Below, in pieces: positions 50,987 through 59,970 of a DNA stretch of 64,000 nt; within the stretch, counting starts at the first letter, position 1; the number at the start of each line of letters is the position of its first letter. The position numbers and the translations under genes were made by a program. The stretch lies in NCBI RefSeq assembly GCF_000227135.1, contig NC_018254.1:833446-897445 (forward strand), given 5' to 3'. The notes below the pieces were generated by a model. It was not told where the DNA came from and searched no databases. It saw nothing but the letters and a program-made list of their open reading frames with translations. The stretch comes from Leishmania donovani (Eukaryota; Euglenozoa; Kinetoplastea; Trypanosomatida; Trypanosomatidae).

Positions 50987-51029
<43 letters not shown>

Positions 51030-51474
51030 AGGGATAGAGCGGGTGTTGCGCTTGTTCGTTCGTTGCTGCTGCAGTTGCACCCCTGTCCCTCGTTCCCTCC
51101 TCCTTTGAGGGCGAAAAAAAGAGCGAGCAGAGACACGCGAAGAGCAGACGCGCATGGGCGGTGAGCGGGGGATAGTCGGGCCGGGGGTGACGTGGCGCGC
51201 TGCTCACTCACACGCCTACCCACCGCATTGAGAAACGAGCACGCATTGGTGTGTGCGTGCCTTCGTGGGGAGTGCACGCGCGTGTCTGCTGTAAAGCACT
51301 TGCGGGAGGACGAGGGGAAGAACAGACGCTGTGGGGCAGAGGGGGTGTCAAAACGGTCTGTGCATACCCCTTCCCTCCCCCCTCACGGTGTCGCTGCCAT
51401 CTGGGTACGTCATGTGAATCTTGCCAGCACACAAACACACACACACACGAGCATACATCTCTCCTTGATGAACC
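50446..51474. other. Spacer: 90-residue gene leader and UVRAG-like gene 3'UTR
   Basis: About 1 kb without a supported gene, holding a TG microsatellite (50991-51023) and a CA run (51430-51450). Confidence 0.55.
50991..51023. repeat. TG dinucleotide microsatellite
   Basis: About 16 perfect TG units on the plus strand, in the spacer between the UVRAG-like gene and the 90-codon gene. Confidence 0.95.
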
Positions 51475-53775
51475 TCACTCGACGTCGTGTAGCAGCAGAT
51501 CGAGCAGCGCGCCGAGCCGATCAGAGCAGGCGAGCACGCGGCGCTCTGGCTTGCCCATCGCCTTTGCCAGGACAATCCCATCGCGCAGCAATAGATGCAC
51601 ACCAGCCATCATGAGAGGTCGCTCGGCTACCTTGTGGCAACTTAGCGGGTACTTGCGCGCATCAGTGAGCGTGTAAGGGGCCGCCAACACCTGCTCGGCG
51701 CTGATGTTCGGCGACTGAAGCACTTGGCTCTGTCCGCTTGCTAGAACAATCGGATAGGGCAGTGCGCAGCTGTACAATATAGAAAGCACAACAAGCAGGT
51801 GACCGGCATGGCCGAGAGCGATGGCCTCCTCCTGCATATCCTCTGCCGTGCTTGCCACCAAATGCGAGGCAGTGTCAGCTTCGGCGCGTCCAGCAAACAT
51901 GATCGGGAGCGCGCACTTGTTGATGTGGTCCTTCGCGTCCGCCGCGCGTGTGCAGGCCTCATTCGCGTACTGGGACGAAAGCTCCACCGTGTATACGAGG
52001 CACAGCTCCCGCGCGCGCCGCTGCCGGATTCTGGCGAGCTGAGCGCGGAGCCGCGCGCGCTGTGCCTCCTCTTCGCGAACCGTCACCCTTGATTGCTCTC
52101 CCGCCTCGGGTGATACCGTGTAAACCTGATAGCTCTGCAGCTTGGCCTGTGCCTCCTCTTGTCTCTGCAACCGCCGTTGCCGCTGCTCCACCTGCTCTCG
52201 CAGCGCCTCCAGCTCCAGAGTGGAGAGGGTCAGCTGCTCTCGTGCAGCTGACAGCTGCACGCGAAGTGCGGCACACCGTGCCTCCCCCGCACGCTCCAGT
52301 GGATCGGCGGCGGCTTCACGATTCAAGTCCGCTGCCAGTTGTGCCTGCCGCTCCTCTGTCAGGTCTGCCAGTTGCTGCCACGCAACTGTCGCGAGCGTTG
52401 CCGCCTTCACGTCCCCTATGGTCATACGCAGCGGACCGGCACGAGGGACGGCAGTGGGCGGGTATCGCCAGCCAACTGAAGACGGTGCCCGACTCCACGG
52501 CAGCTCTTCACAGGCCGCTGCCGCCTCCGCTGCGGCAGTCGCCACGATCGATGATTGGCCAGCGATCGTGTGAAGCGTGTCAGGAAAGGAAGACGTGGGT
52601 TGCAGCTCGGCCCCCGTCGGCGGTGGGGCAAAGGTGCGAGTTCGAGCCGCCCGCATCTCCTCCAGCAGCCCCGTCGCCGCAGCTGAGATGTCTGACAGGC
52701 ACACGCGCGGGACAAAGACGCCGTCCGTGTATCGTAAAAAGATGATGGGTCTGGTGCAGCATCGAGTTTGTGGCTGCTGATGCTGCTGCTGCTCGAGGTG
52801 AAACACTCGGCTCAGTGTAGCGTCTGCCTCCTCCATGGTCGACCCGGCGTATACCACGTCGCGCATGTCCACTTGGCAGCGATGCACGCACACGTCGGCG
52901 GGCACAATGTGATCGAGAGGAATAGTTGTGGGCGGCGTGGTATCCGATGCAGACGCCATCAATGACACCGCGTTTGAAAGGCATGCAGCTGTGTAGTAGA
53001 AGGCAAGCTCAACCTGTGTGGCCGCGCCGTACGCGTTCAGTTGCCCAGGCGGTATGGCGGACCAGCAGGGGTGTGAACTGCCACGCGCCACCTCACTCGT
53101 ATACACGTGAGCCGGTGAGGTAAAGAGCGTGGGCGGCCACCGCCCCTCCATGGCCCACTCGTCATCACCATCGCCGCGGCTGCCGTACTCCCTTGTAGCC
53201 CCTGTGTCGTGCGTCGATCCCGCAGACGCGGCACTGCTCGCCTGACCAGCTCCAGCGGCAGAGGACGAGAACGGAGGAAGGGCGTCGATTGTGTAGTAGA
53301 CTTCGATGCACAAAGAGGGGTTGTGGAAGTTGACAGTGTGTCCTGATGAGCTGATGTGAGCGATGGCTACAGGGGTGGCGCGCACTGCTTCGTCGCTGAG
53401 TGAGTTTATGTTCTGGTCTGGATGAGATGGGAGCGGCAAAGCCAAACGTCCGGAGCGATCAGCAGTCGTAGCGTGCGGTGGCGTCGACGGTGATGGGCGA
53501 CGCAATGTTCCCACAGTAGCCGCTTCCCCGTTAGACTGCATACTCGAGCTCTGGCAGATACCTCCCTCGCCCCCCTTTGCCAAAGACGCAGTCGAGTGTA
53601 GCGAGGAGTCGTAGCCGCCGTCATCAGGTGCACTCGTTGGCTGAGCTGGCACCGCGGTGGGTGCGGCGCGCCGCGGCCGCTGTGCCGCCAAGCACACATG
53701 TAGCGGAGCACAGCGGAGCGAGACACCGGTGAGGTGCCTAACACAGCGGAAGTCGAACGGAACCAGTGACGTCAT
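51475..53775 (-). CDS. UVRAG/VPS38/ATG14-like subunit of the class III PI3-kinase complex (tentative)
   Basis: 766 residues. The C-terminal region (about 640-745) contains EEAIALGHAGHLLVVLSILY, then ALPYPIVLASGQSQV and YPLSCHKVAERPLMMAGVHL followed by LLRDGIVL. This matches the UVRAG/Atg14 pattern: an 'aLGyvaHlv..la.yL..pLrYPi' helix, then 'ypL', then 'F..gvyLLn.nI'. Before it lies a coiled coil (about 520-610: LEALREQVEQRQRRLQRQEE). The N-terminal part (about 130-300) has beta-rich segments (VNFHNPSLCIEVYYTIDALP) that could be a C2 domain, with disordered insertions. C2, coiled coil and BARA-like C-terminus is the family order. Such subunits direct Vps34 with Beclin/Vps30 in endosomal sorting or autophagy. 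UVRAG and Atg14 cannot be told apart here. The ATG at 53775 is the first in the biased frame. Confidence 0.6.
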   Translation of the reverse strand: MTSLVPFDFRCVRHLTGVSLRCAPLHVCLAAQRPRRAAPTAVPAQPTSAPDDGGYDSSLHSTASLAKGGEGGICQSSSMQSNGEAATVGTLRRPSPSTPPHATTADRSGRLALPLPSHPDQNINSLSDEAVRATPVAIAHISSSGHTVNFHNPSLCIEVYYTIDALPPFSSSAAGAGQASSAASAGSTHDTGATREYGSRGDGDDEWAMEGRWPPTLFTSPAHVYTSEVARGSSHPCWSAIPPGQLNAYGAATQVELAFYYTAACLSNAVSLMASASDTTPPTTIPLDHIVPADVCVHRCQVDMRDVVYAGSTMEEADATLSRVFHLEQQQHQQPQTRCCTRPIIFLRYTDGVFVPRVCLSDISAAATGLLEEMRAARTRTFAPPPTGAELQPTSSFPDTLHTIAGQSSIVATAAAEAAAACEELPWSRAPSSVGWRYPPTAVPRAGPLRMTIGDVKAATLATVAWQQLADLTEERQAQLAADLNREAAADPLERAGEARCAALRVQLSAAREQLTLSTLELEALREQVEQRQRRLQRQEEAQAKLQSYQVYTVSPEAGEQSRVTVREEEAQRARLRAQLARIRQRRARELCLVYTVELSSQYANEACTRAADAKDHINKCALPIMFAGRAEADTASHLVASTAEDMQEEAIALGHAGHLLVVLSILYSCALPYPIVLASGQSQVLQSPNISAEQVLAAPYTLTDARKYPLSCHKVAERPLMMAGVHLLLRDGIVLAKAMGKPERRVLACSDRLGALLDLLLHDVE

Positions 53776-54752
53776 CGAGCGTGCTGCGGTGCAGTGAGAC
53801 CGCCTTGAGAGAGGGGTGGCGGTTTGCTAAGATCTGCGGGAGGAGAAACAGAAGGGAGAGATGCGAAGGGCGGATCACCACCACAGCTCGGTCAGCTCGG
53901 TCAGTCGTATCTGCACTCTGTGACATGCAGGCGTGTGTGCATGTATGTGTGTGTGTGCATCACATTGGGACGGTGAAAAGGAGTGCGAAGGGGATGAAAC
54001 ATACATGCAACACACAAGAGGAATTATATGGGGGGGAAGAAGCACACACGTACCGTACGAGTTGCGAGCGAATCTGTGAAAAGAGTGGTAGAAGCACCGA
54101 CGCGGCGAAGATCGCGAGAGCGCAAAAAGAGAAGGGAGGGAGCGAGGCGCACACGGCATACACGAATTTAAGGGCTTTTGGCACCATTCACCTCCCCCTG
54201 TCCTTTGCTTCTCTCCTGCTGCGCCCCATCCCCACTCTCCTCTTTCTTTCTCTTCTTCGAGCACATCTGCACAGGTCCGGCAACGCGTATGTGCGTGGCA
54301 TCGTGGGGAAGCTCAGCACTGCAAAGCAGAACTGAGAGCTGCCCCACTTCCGAGTTGGGCTCACGTCTCCCCTCCTCTATTGGTGGGCCTCTCTCTGTAT
54401 CGTTGTTTGCGTTTATGATGGAAGGAGGCTTTTCCGTTTCCTGACCGTGTGTGCACGCCCGCACCCCACGCGAGTCTCGCACGCACACAAACACGCTTAC
54501 ACCAGGCAACAGGAGGCTTTATTCCGTTTATGTTGAAAACTGCACAGCCGCCAGCGGCGCCCCTTGCCCCTCCTCCCTCCTCCTTCCCCTCCCGGTCTCA
54601 CCAGCGTCCCCCAACATCGTGGGAAACTACTGTCTCAGCGCCCGGCTGTGTAGCCACACAGGCTTTGACGAAAACGGCGTATAGGGGAGACGACAAAAGC
54701 AAAGGAAGCGGCGCGCAAGCCCTCGGCCATCTCGCCAACTGCAGTGGCCGCC
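53776..54752. other. Spacer: UVRAG-like leader and EMG1 3'UTR
   Basis: About 1 kb of mixed sequence with short, low-complexity frames on both strands. No gene or clear signal is supported. Confidence 0.55.
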
Positions 54753-55952
54753 TCACAGCTCGTTGTCCTCAGCCTGGTCGACAGGAAACACTTCGCCGCG
54801 CCTTTTTGGCGGCTCCGGTGTGCTGCAGCGGTCTGTCTTCGCTTGCCCACCGCCTGCCCCCATACCCGCGGCACTACCGCTGACGCTGCTAGCCGGCTCC
54901 ACGCGTGTGTGTCCCTCGCACACCCGTGCGCATTGCACGTGCGCTGTCATCGGATATGCGGAGAGGCACACCGATTTGGTGATGTAGTCGATGCCGTCCA
55001 GGTTGCAGTCGTCCGTGCACGAGATGCAGTAGAAGGCTGTCACGTGCTTGATTCCGCCCTGCAGAGAGTCGTCCACCGGGGCCGCGACAGCCTGTTGTGC
55101 CAGCTGCGTCGCCGTAACGATGGGAGAAGAGAGGCTGTTCGTGAGTCCCACCACCTCTGCGCCATGGGGAATGATGGGTGCCACGGAGCCCGGCATCAGC
55201 CGCATCAGCACCTGCCCATCCGTCGAGCAGATACGTCCATCACGGAGCAGGGCAGACATGAGACCGCGGAAACGCGCGTACGTGCGCGGCGGCCGCAACG
55301 CCGGCGACACCTCGATCACCTTACCTTGCCGCACGAAGAGACTAATGTACACGCGCAGTCGGTGCTGGTAGGCGAGGTCAGAGTCGAAGAGGGCGAGGAG
55401 ACACTGATGAACAATGTCGGGTCGCACGTCTTTCAGGGACTCGTTGGCGATCTCGGTCGTCGCCGCCCTGTCGTAGGCGTCTACAAGACCCATGTTGCCC
55501 AGCAGAATGCCGGCCTTCTCTAGGATGACGACAATATCACGCGGCTTTGCGGCACTGCTGCGGCTACCGCTGGTGTTGCGAGGATCGTTGCCCGTGGGGC
55601 GGGCACCTCGAGACGAGGAAGCAGCAGCAGCAGTGCCGGGGCATTGTGACGACGACGAGAAGCGAGACTTGGTGAGAGACGAGGAGAAGGGACGGGTCCC
55701 AACGCTGCCAGTGCCCCCACGGCCGCCACGACCGCCACGCGTGCGCTCGCCGGGCAGGTGCGGCCGCGGAATGGACTCGTCCGCGACTTGCGGTCGATAC
55801 CCACCGGACCACTTGGAGCTGCTAGACATGCCAGCTGCGCTGTGGTCACGATCACGAAAGCTGTCGCAGCGATCGCCGCCACCACGGCCGCGACGGCCGC
55901 GGCCGTCGAAGCTACCGCTGCCGCTGCGCTGGCGTTTAAAGTTGGACTGCAT
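54753..55952 (-). CDS. EMG1: EMG1/NEP1 ribosome-biogenesis pseudouridine methyltransferase
   Basis: 399 residues. The SPOUT-type core (about 139-345) carries strong family blocks: RDIVVILEKAGILLG, VRPDIVHQCLLALFDSDLAY (family RPDITHQxLLxLxDSPLN), RLRVYISLF, KVIEVSPALRPPRTYARFRG followed by LMSALLRDGRI (family VLIEVNPxxRIPRTFxRFxGLMVQLL), and VCLSAYPMTAHVQCARVCEG near the end (family SISNYPLSaxxxCxxxxxxFE). EMG1 methylates a hypermodified pseudouridine of 18S rRNA and is needed for 40S assembly in the nucleolus. Unusual features are a 138-residue N-terminal extension with RGG-like repeats (about 18-30 and 69-80) and a 55-residue C-terminal tail. The segment expected to carry the conserved GAMAHG-like motif is replaced by YCISCTDDCNLDG, so the cofactor pocket may differ. 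I chose the ATG at 55952; an in-frame ATG 25 codons further upstream is less likely, since its residues look UTR-like. Confidence 0.9.
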   Translation of the reverse strand: MQSNFKRQRSGSGSFDGRGRRGRGGGDRCDSFRDRDHSAAGMSSSSKWSGGYRPQVADESIPRPHLPGERTRGGRGGRGGTGSVGTRPFSSSLTKSRFSSSSQCPGTAAAASSSRGARPTGNDPRNTSGSRSSAAKPRDIVVILEKAGILLGNMGLVDAYDRAATTEIANESLKDVRPDIVHQCLLALFDSDLAYQHRLRVYISLFVRQGKVIEVSPALRPPRTYARFRGLMSALLRDGRICSTDGQVLMRLMPGSVAPIIPHGAEVVGLTNSLSSPIVTATQLAQQAVAAPVDDSLQGGIKHVTAFYCISCTDDCNLDGIDYITKSVCLSAYPMTAHVQCARVCEGHTRVEPASSVSGSAAGMGAGGGQAKTDRCSTPEPPKRRGEVFPVDQAEDNEL

Positions 55953-56574
55953 ATCTACTGTCGATGGAGCAGGCAGGAAAAGAAGAGCCGAAGAAGTAAA
56001 CACAAAAGGAGTGAGTCGTGGAGGCATGCCTGCTCGCCGATGAAGGGGCAAGCACCGTCCGCCTGGGATCTGGAGATGTGGCGTGTACGTGCGTGTGCGC
56101 GTGCGTACATTCATCCTTTCGAATGGTGCAAGTCTCTTCTTACGACGGGTTGTCAGAGACTCACCTCAAGGAGCGAACAAAAGAAAAAGATGATGATGAA
56201 GGCAGCACGCTGACATATCATATACGTCCACTTGTGCTCGCGATACTGTGGTGTGCATTTTTCGTTTTTCGTTTTGTTCTTTGGGGGTTGTCCGCATCTT
56301 CTGAGAAGCCAAGAGTCTATTAAGCACGCCGTGTGTCCTTCGAGAAACTTAAAAAAGAGGGAAGGGAGGGAGGGGTGCAGCAAGGGGCAGCACCCTCATC
56401 CAGCACCGTGCTACTGCCCCCGCGTGCATCTGTCTGGGCGTGAGGGAAACCTAGAGAAGTCCAGAGTGAGGCCAGTGCGCGCACATTCGGCGCTTGCCTT
56501 CATCACTCACTCCACTTCGCTTTTTCCCCCCACGCCATCCTGCACTTTCGCCCTCCCCGCTGCATCGCGTAGCG
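55953..56574. other. Spacer: EMG1 leader and 3'UTR of the 1131-residue protein gene
   Basis: About 0.6 kb, the shortest flanking region in this part. Purine stretches near 56345-56375 give a pyrimidine tract on the sense strand, but they lie about 400 nt from the EMG1 start. No gene supported. Confidence 0.55.
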
Positions 56575-59500
56575 TTACCCCACGTCGATCACCTGCGCAG
56601 ACAACGGCACGCGACGGCACCCGACCGACTCCGTGTCTGTCAGCGTGATGGCGGGAACGTCGCGGCAGGTCTCTTCCTCGCTGCCCGGTGGCGCCGACGC
56701 CTTGAGAGACCCGGCAGGAGGCGGTGGTGGAAGGGGGGCTCTATCAATCGCAGCAGTAGAGCCGCTAGTAGCTGTGCGGCTTGCATTTCCAGCACGCAGC
56801 AAGACGGCGCGGCTCAGCTCCTGAATGCGCTCTACGCTTTGCACCACAGCCGCGACAGCGGCCTGCGGGTCATCGCCGTTTTCGGTCTTGCGGCGCTTGC
56901 TCTGGTTCTCTGTATCGTCGAGGAAGACCAGATTGCGCGCTTGAAGGTGTCGCAGCACGGCCTCGCAATACAGCAGACCTCGGCGCAGGTCCTCGTTAGA
57001 CGAGGGCGGCGCCGTCGCGTCCATGTGCAAAGGCGCCGCGTAAAGCTCCTCCGCCAGCGTTGGCGCCGACGCCAACTCCTCTGCCTCCTCGCTCTCCTCC
57101 ATAGCGCGACGGCGGGCCAGAAGCCATTTCTCCATCTCGCACCACTGCACTGCCTCGCGGTGCCACAGTGCAGGCCAAGAGGGACAGCGGCCATCAGCGT
57201 CGTCATCGCCTCCCACCTTGTTGACCTCTCCGGAGATACTTCCATCGCCACCCTGTAGGAGCTCCATGAGTGAGTGGGTGGCATGCTCGGATAGGTGCAG
57301 CTTCTCCAGCGGCAGCGTCGTGCACTCCAAGACGTGCAGCAGCGCAGCAGCAGCGTCTGCAAGGGCGACAGGGTCGTCAGTGTGCACAGCCGCGGAGCCA
57401 TCGCTTGCAGAACAAGTTCCGCTTGCAAAGGCAATGTCCGTCCACCGACGCACGCACGCAACCAACACTGCGTCCTCGGGGCTGTCCGTCAGCGGCACCA
57501 CAGCGACCTCGTCCAGCAGCCGCGCGGCCACCCAGCGTGCCACGCTAGCGTAAGGTAGACCAGATGGCATCTCCGACCCCTCGCTCGCCTCCGAGAGACC
57601 CGGCTCACATTCTAGCGACTGCAGGATGTGCGTCAGAGAGGCGAGTAGCGGCGCAAGAGACAGCAATACTGTCTTCAGCTCCATCGCGCAACGCTCCGCG
57701 GCGTCCGCCCCGTCCGCATCGGCTGGAGCATTAGGTCGGTGCCGCGCCACAGCAACGGCAAGAGCGCGCCATGCACGAGGTACACCCAAGAGCAACAAGG
57801 CAGGCTGGGCACGTCGGGCGAGCTTTACGGACGCCGAGGTCTGCCCTGTCCCACCGGCAGACGCGTGCTGCCGCACAGACATGAGCAGTTCACGCATCTG
57901 CGCCGTGGCGTCGGTCACCGCTGGCGCCTCGGTTATGGTTGCCATCTCGCTCGCCTTGCTCGCGCAAAGTTGGGGGGTAATGTGTGCCCGCATCACCGCC
58001 GTTAAGTGCGTAATCACCCTGGCAGCCGCGGCACCGTCAACCTCACCTACGCACTCTACTCCAGCTGTCGCTACGGCGCATGGGGAATGCAGCCCTAGCA
58101 CCTCTTCTCCGTAGGCCAGTAGCGCTACCGCTGCGCAGATCCATTGAAGCGGTATTGCAACCATCGCATGTGCGCTGCCAAAGTCCGCCGGTTGCTCTGA
58201 GCCAGCCTTGCACCTGCCATCCTGGAAATGGTGTCGCTGCAGCCGCAAGAAGCCCTCAACGAGTGAAGATGCCCCACAGCGAAGATCAGCCAATACCCGC
58301 AGCAGCAGATGTACGATTGTCACTGCATCGTCAGCGGTGGAGAGTATACCCGGAGACGGTACAGCGGATGCTACGTCGGTCACTGCCTCTTCCGCTCTAC
58401 GGAAGAGCTCCGCCCACGCCTCGAGCACCATCAAGGCAGCCGAAGAGGAGTGAAGCGTGCCGGCGACAGACGACAGAAGGAGAGAGGCAAAGCGCGTACT
58501 CTTGGCGACAACTACAGGCGGCTCAGTTTTTCCGTCTCGGGGCCCTGATGTGTCCAGCTCCGCTGCTGGCGCCATGGCTTCCGCTCCGTGAGATTCACTT
58601 GCGCGCAGGGACCCTGCAGCACCTGCGCAACTGGGCTCATTGCTCTGCTGGGACGCGTCGCACACGCTAAAAAGCCACTGTTGCCACACGGTGGCAAGTG
58701 TGTCCGTCCACAGCGCTCGCAGCGACATCGGAGGCACTGCTGATGACGCATCTGAGGCTTCGGAGCAGAAAATATCCGGCGGCAGCGCAGCTGCCCACGT
58801 GAGTACCTCCACCTGTAGCAGAGAAGCTCGAGTCGCGGAGGTGTGCGCCTTCCCCTCCTCGGCTGTGCAGTGCGTCCACCACATCAAACTCTTCATAACC
58901 AGCTCTTGCGTTGCGAGTGGGGTCAGCCGTGGCCAGCTTGACGCCTGCGCGGGCGTCGCCTCGGCGGCCGCCGCTTCATCCTCCTCTGCGTCTCGCTGGC
59001 GGGGATCACCCTCCTGCGTCGCCGAGCCCGCGCCGGTGCCGGCGGCAGACGGTGAGGTCGCCTCCAGCGCGCCTCGCACGACATGCAGATATAGGCTAAG
59101 TGCGGCAGTGGCAAGTGCCATGCGCACCGTCATCCCGCCGTCCGCCGCCTCCTCCACCTCCCGTGCGACTGCCGTCGATACGCAGTGAGTCAGCAGCTCC
59201 TCCACCACGCTGGATGGACTCTCGCAGCGTTGCTGTGGTGGTAGGGCAGCTGAAGGTCCCGAAGCGGCCTCGCCACGCGCCGACGACGATGCAGCGCCGT
59301 CCCTGTTCGCCTCCTCAGCGCTGCATGTTGCCTCTGCTTCTGGTTCGCTGCTGTATACACTTGCGGTAGAAGCGGCAGCGGCGTTACCAAGACAGTCGAA
59401 GACGGCGTGGAGGCGTACCACAATGTTGTCGTAAAGCAGCGAAACCGCCTCTGTGTCCCGTTTACTCGTCGCCACCGTCACACACACAGCGAAGTACAGC

Positions 59501-59970
59501 CGTACAAGCTGGCCAATCACGGCTGTCGCGTCCGGCGTGCGGAGGAGTAGCAGCTGGGGATGGGCTCGAACCGTGGATACAACGTGCGACGCGAAAAACG
59601 CGGCCAGACGAACGCGCTTGGTGTCGCTCCAGTCATGCGTCAGCACGCCCCAGCGAAGCTGCTCGACCATGTGCACGACGGCGGCGCTGTAGTAAGCCGG
59701 CCCCACCCCCTCCTGCGTAGCAATCGTGAGAAGCAGTTTCCACGCTGCGTTGAGCATCGTCAGCTTCTTCGGCGCGGCCTCCACCGCCGTCGTGGCATCG
59801 CAGGCCTCCAGAACGCTGGAAAACAACGCTGGCGTGCAGTTCGAGGCCAAGTGCTGAGCCGACTGCACGAGTGGTGCCAAGGCGTCTGCGCTCGCTCGAC
59901 GCTGACACGCCGCGTGAAGAATGCGGACCGCCTCATCCACGTCGACGAGACGGGTGGCCGACAGCGACAT
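56575..59970 (-). CDS. Large helical hypothetical protein
   Basis: 1131 residues, one intact frame with strong GC3 bias. Most of the sequence is alternating amphipathic helices rich in Ala, Leu and Val (for example TMLNAAWKLLLTIATQEG and RVRLAAFFASHVVSTVRAHP) separated by Ser/Glu/Ala-rich loops, the look of an alpha-solenoid (HEAT/ARM-like) scaffold. Loops around residues 220-260 and 315-345 are acidic and disordered. About residues 1035-1060 contain a charged patch with NQSKRRKTENGDD that could be a nuclear localisation signal. The end is Pro-rich. I cannot place it in a named family. The N-terminus MSLSATRLVDVDEAVRILHA begins directly with a helix, supporting the ATG at 59970. No membrane segment or signal sequence is seen. 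Confidence 0.82.
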   Translation of the reverse strand: MSLSATRLVDVDEAVRILHAACQRRASADALAPLVQSAQHLASNCTPALFSSVLEACDATTAVEAAPKKLTMLNAAWKLLLTIATQEGVGPAYYSAAVVHMVEQLRWGVLTHDWSDTKRVRLAAFFASHVVSTVRAHPQLLLLRTPDATAVIGQLVRLYFAVCVTVATSKRDTEAVSLLYDNIVVRLHAVFDCLGNAAAASTASVYSSEPEAEATCSAEEANRDGAASSSARGEAASGPSAALPPQQRCESPSSVVEELLTHCVSTAVAREVEEAADGGMTVRMALATAALSLYLHVVRGALEATSPSAAGTGAGSATQEGDPRQRDAEEDEAAAAEATPAQASSWPRLTPLATQELVMKSLMWWTHCTAEEGKAHTSATRASLLQVEVLTWAAALPPDIFCSEASDASSAVPPMSLRALWTDTLATVWQQWLFSVCDASQQSNEPSCAGAAGSLRASESHGAEAMAPAAELDTSGPRDGKTEPPVVVAKSTRFASLLLSSVAGTLHSSSAALMVLEAWAELFRRAEEAVTDVASAVPSPGILSTADDAVTIVHLLLRVLADLRCGASSLVEGFLRLQRHHFQDGRCKAGSEQPADFGSAHAMVAIPLQWICAAVALLAYGEEVLGLHSPCAVATAGVECVGEVDGAAAARVITHLTAVMRAHITPQLCASKASEMATITEAPAVTDATAQMRELLMSVRQHASAGGTGQTSASVKLARRAQPALLLLGVPRAWRALAVAVARHRPNAPADADGADAAERCAMELKTVLLSLAPLLASLTHILQSLECEPGLSEASEGSEMPSGLPYASVARWVAARLLDEVAVVPLTDSPEDAVLVACVRRWTDIAFASGTCSASDGSAAVHTDDPVALADAAAALLHVLECTTLPLEKLHLSEHATHSLMELLQGGDGSISGEVNKVGGDDDADGRCPSWPALWHREAVQWCEMEKWLLARRRAMEESEEAEELASAPTLAEELYAAPLHMDATAPPSSNEDLRRGLLYCEAVLRHLQARNLVFLDDTENQSKRRKTENGDDPQAAVAAVVQSVERIQELSRAVLLRAGNASRTATSGSTAAIDRAPLPPPPPAGSLKASAPPGSEEETCRDVPAITLTDTESVGCRRVPLSAQVIDVG

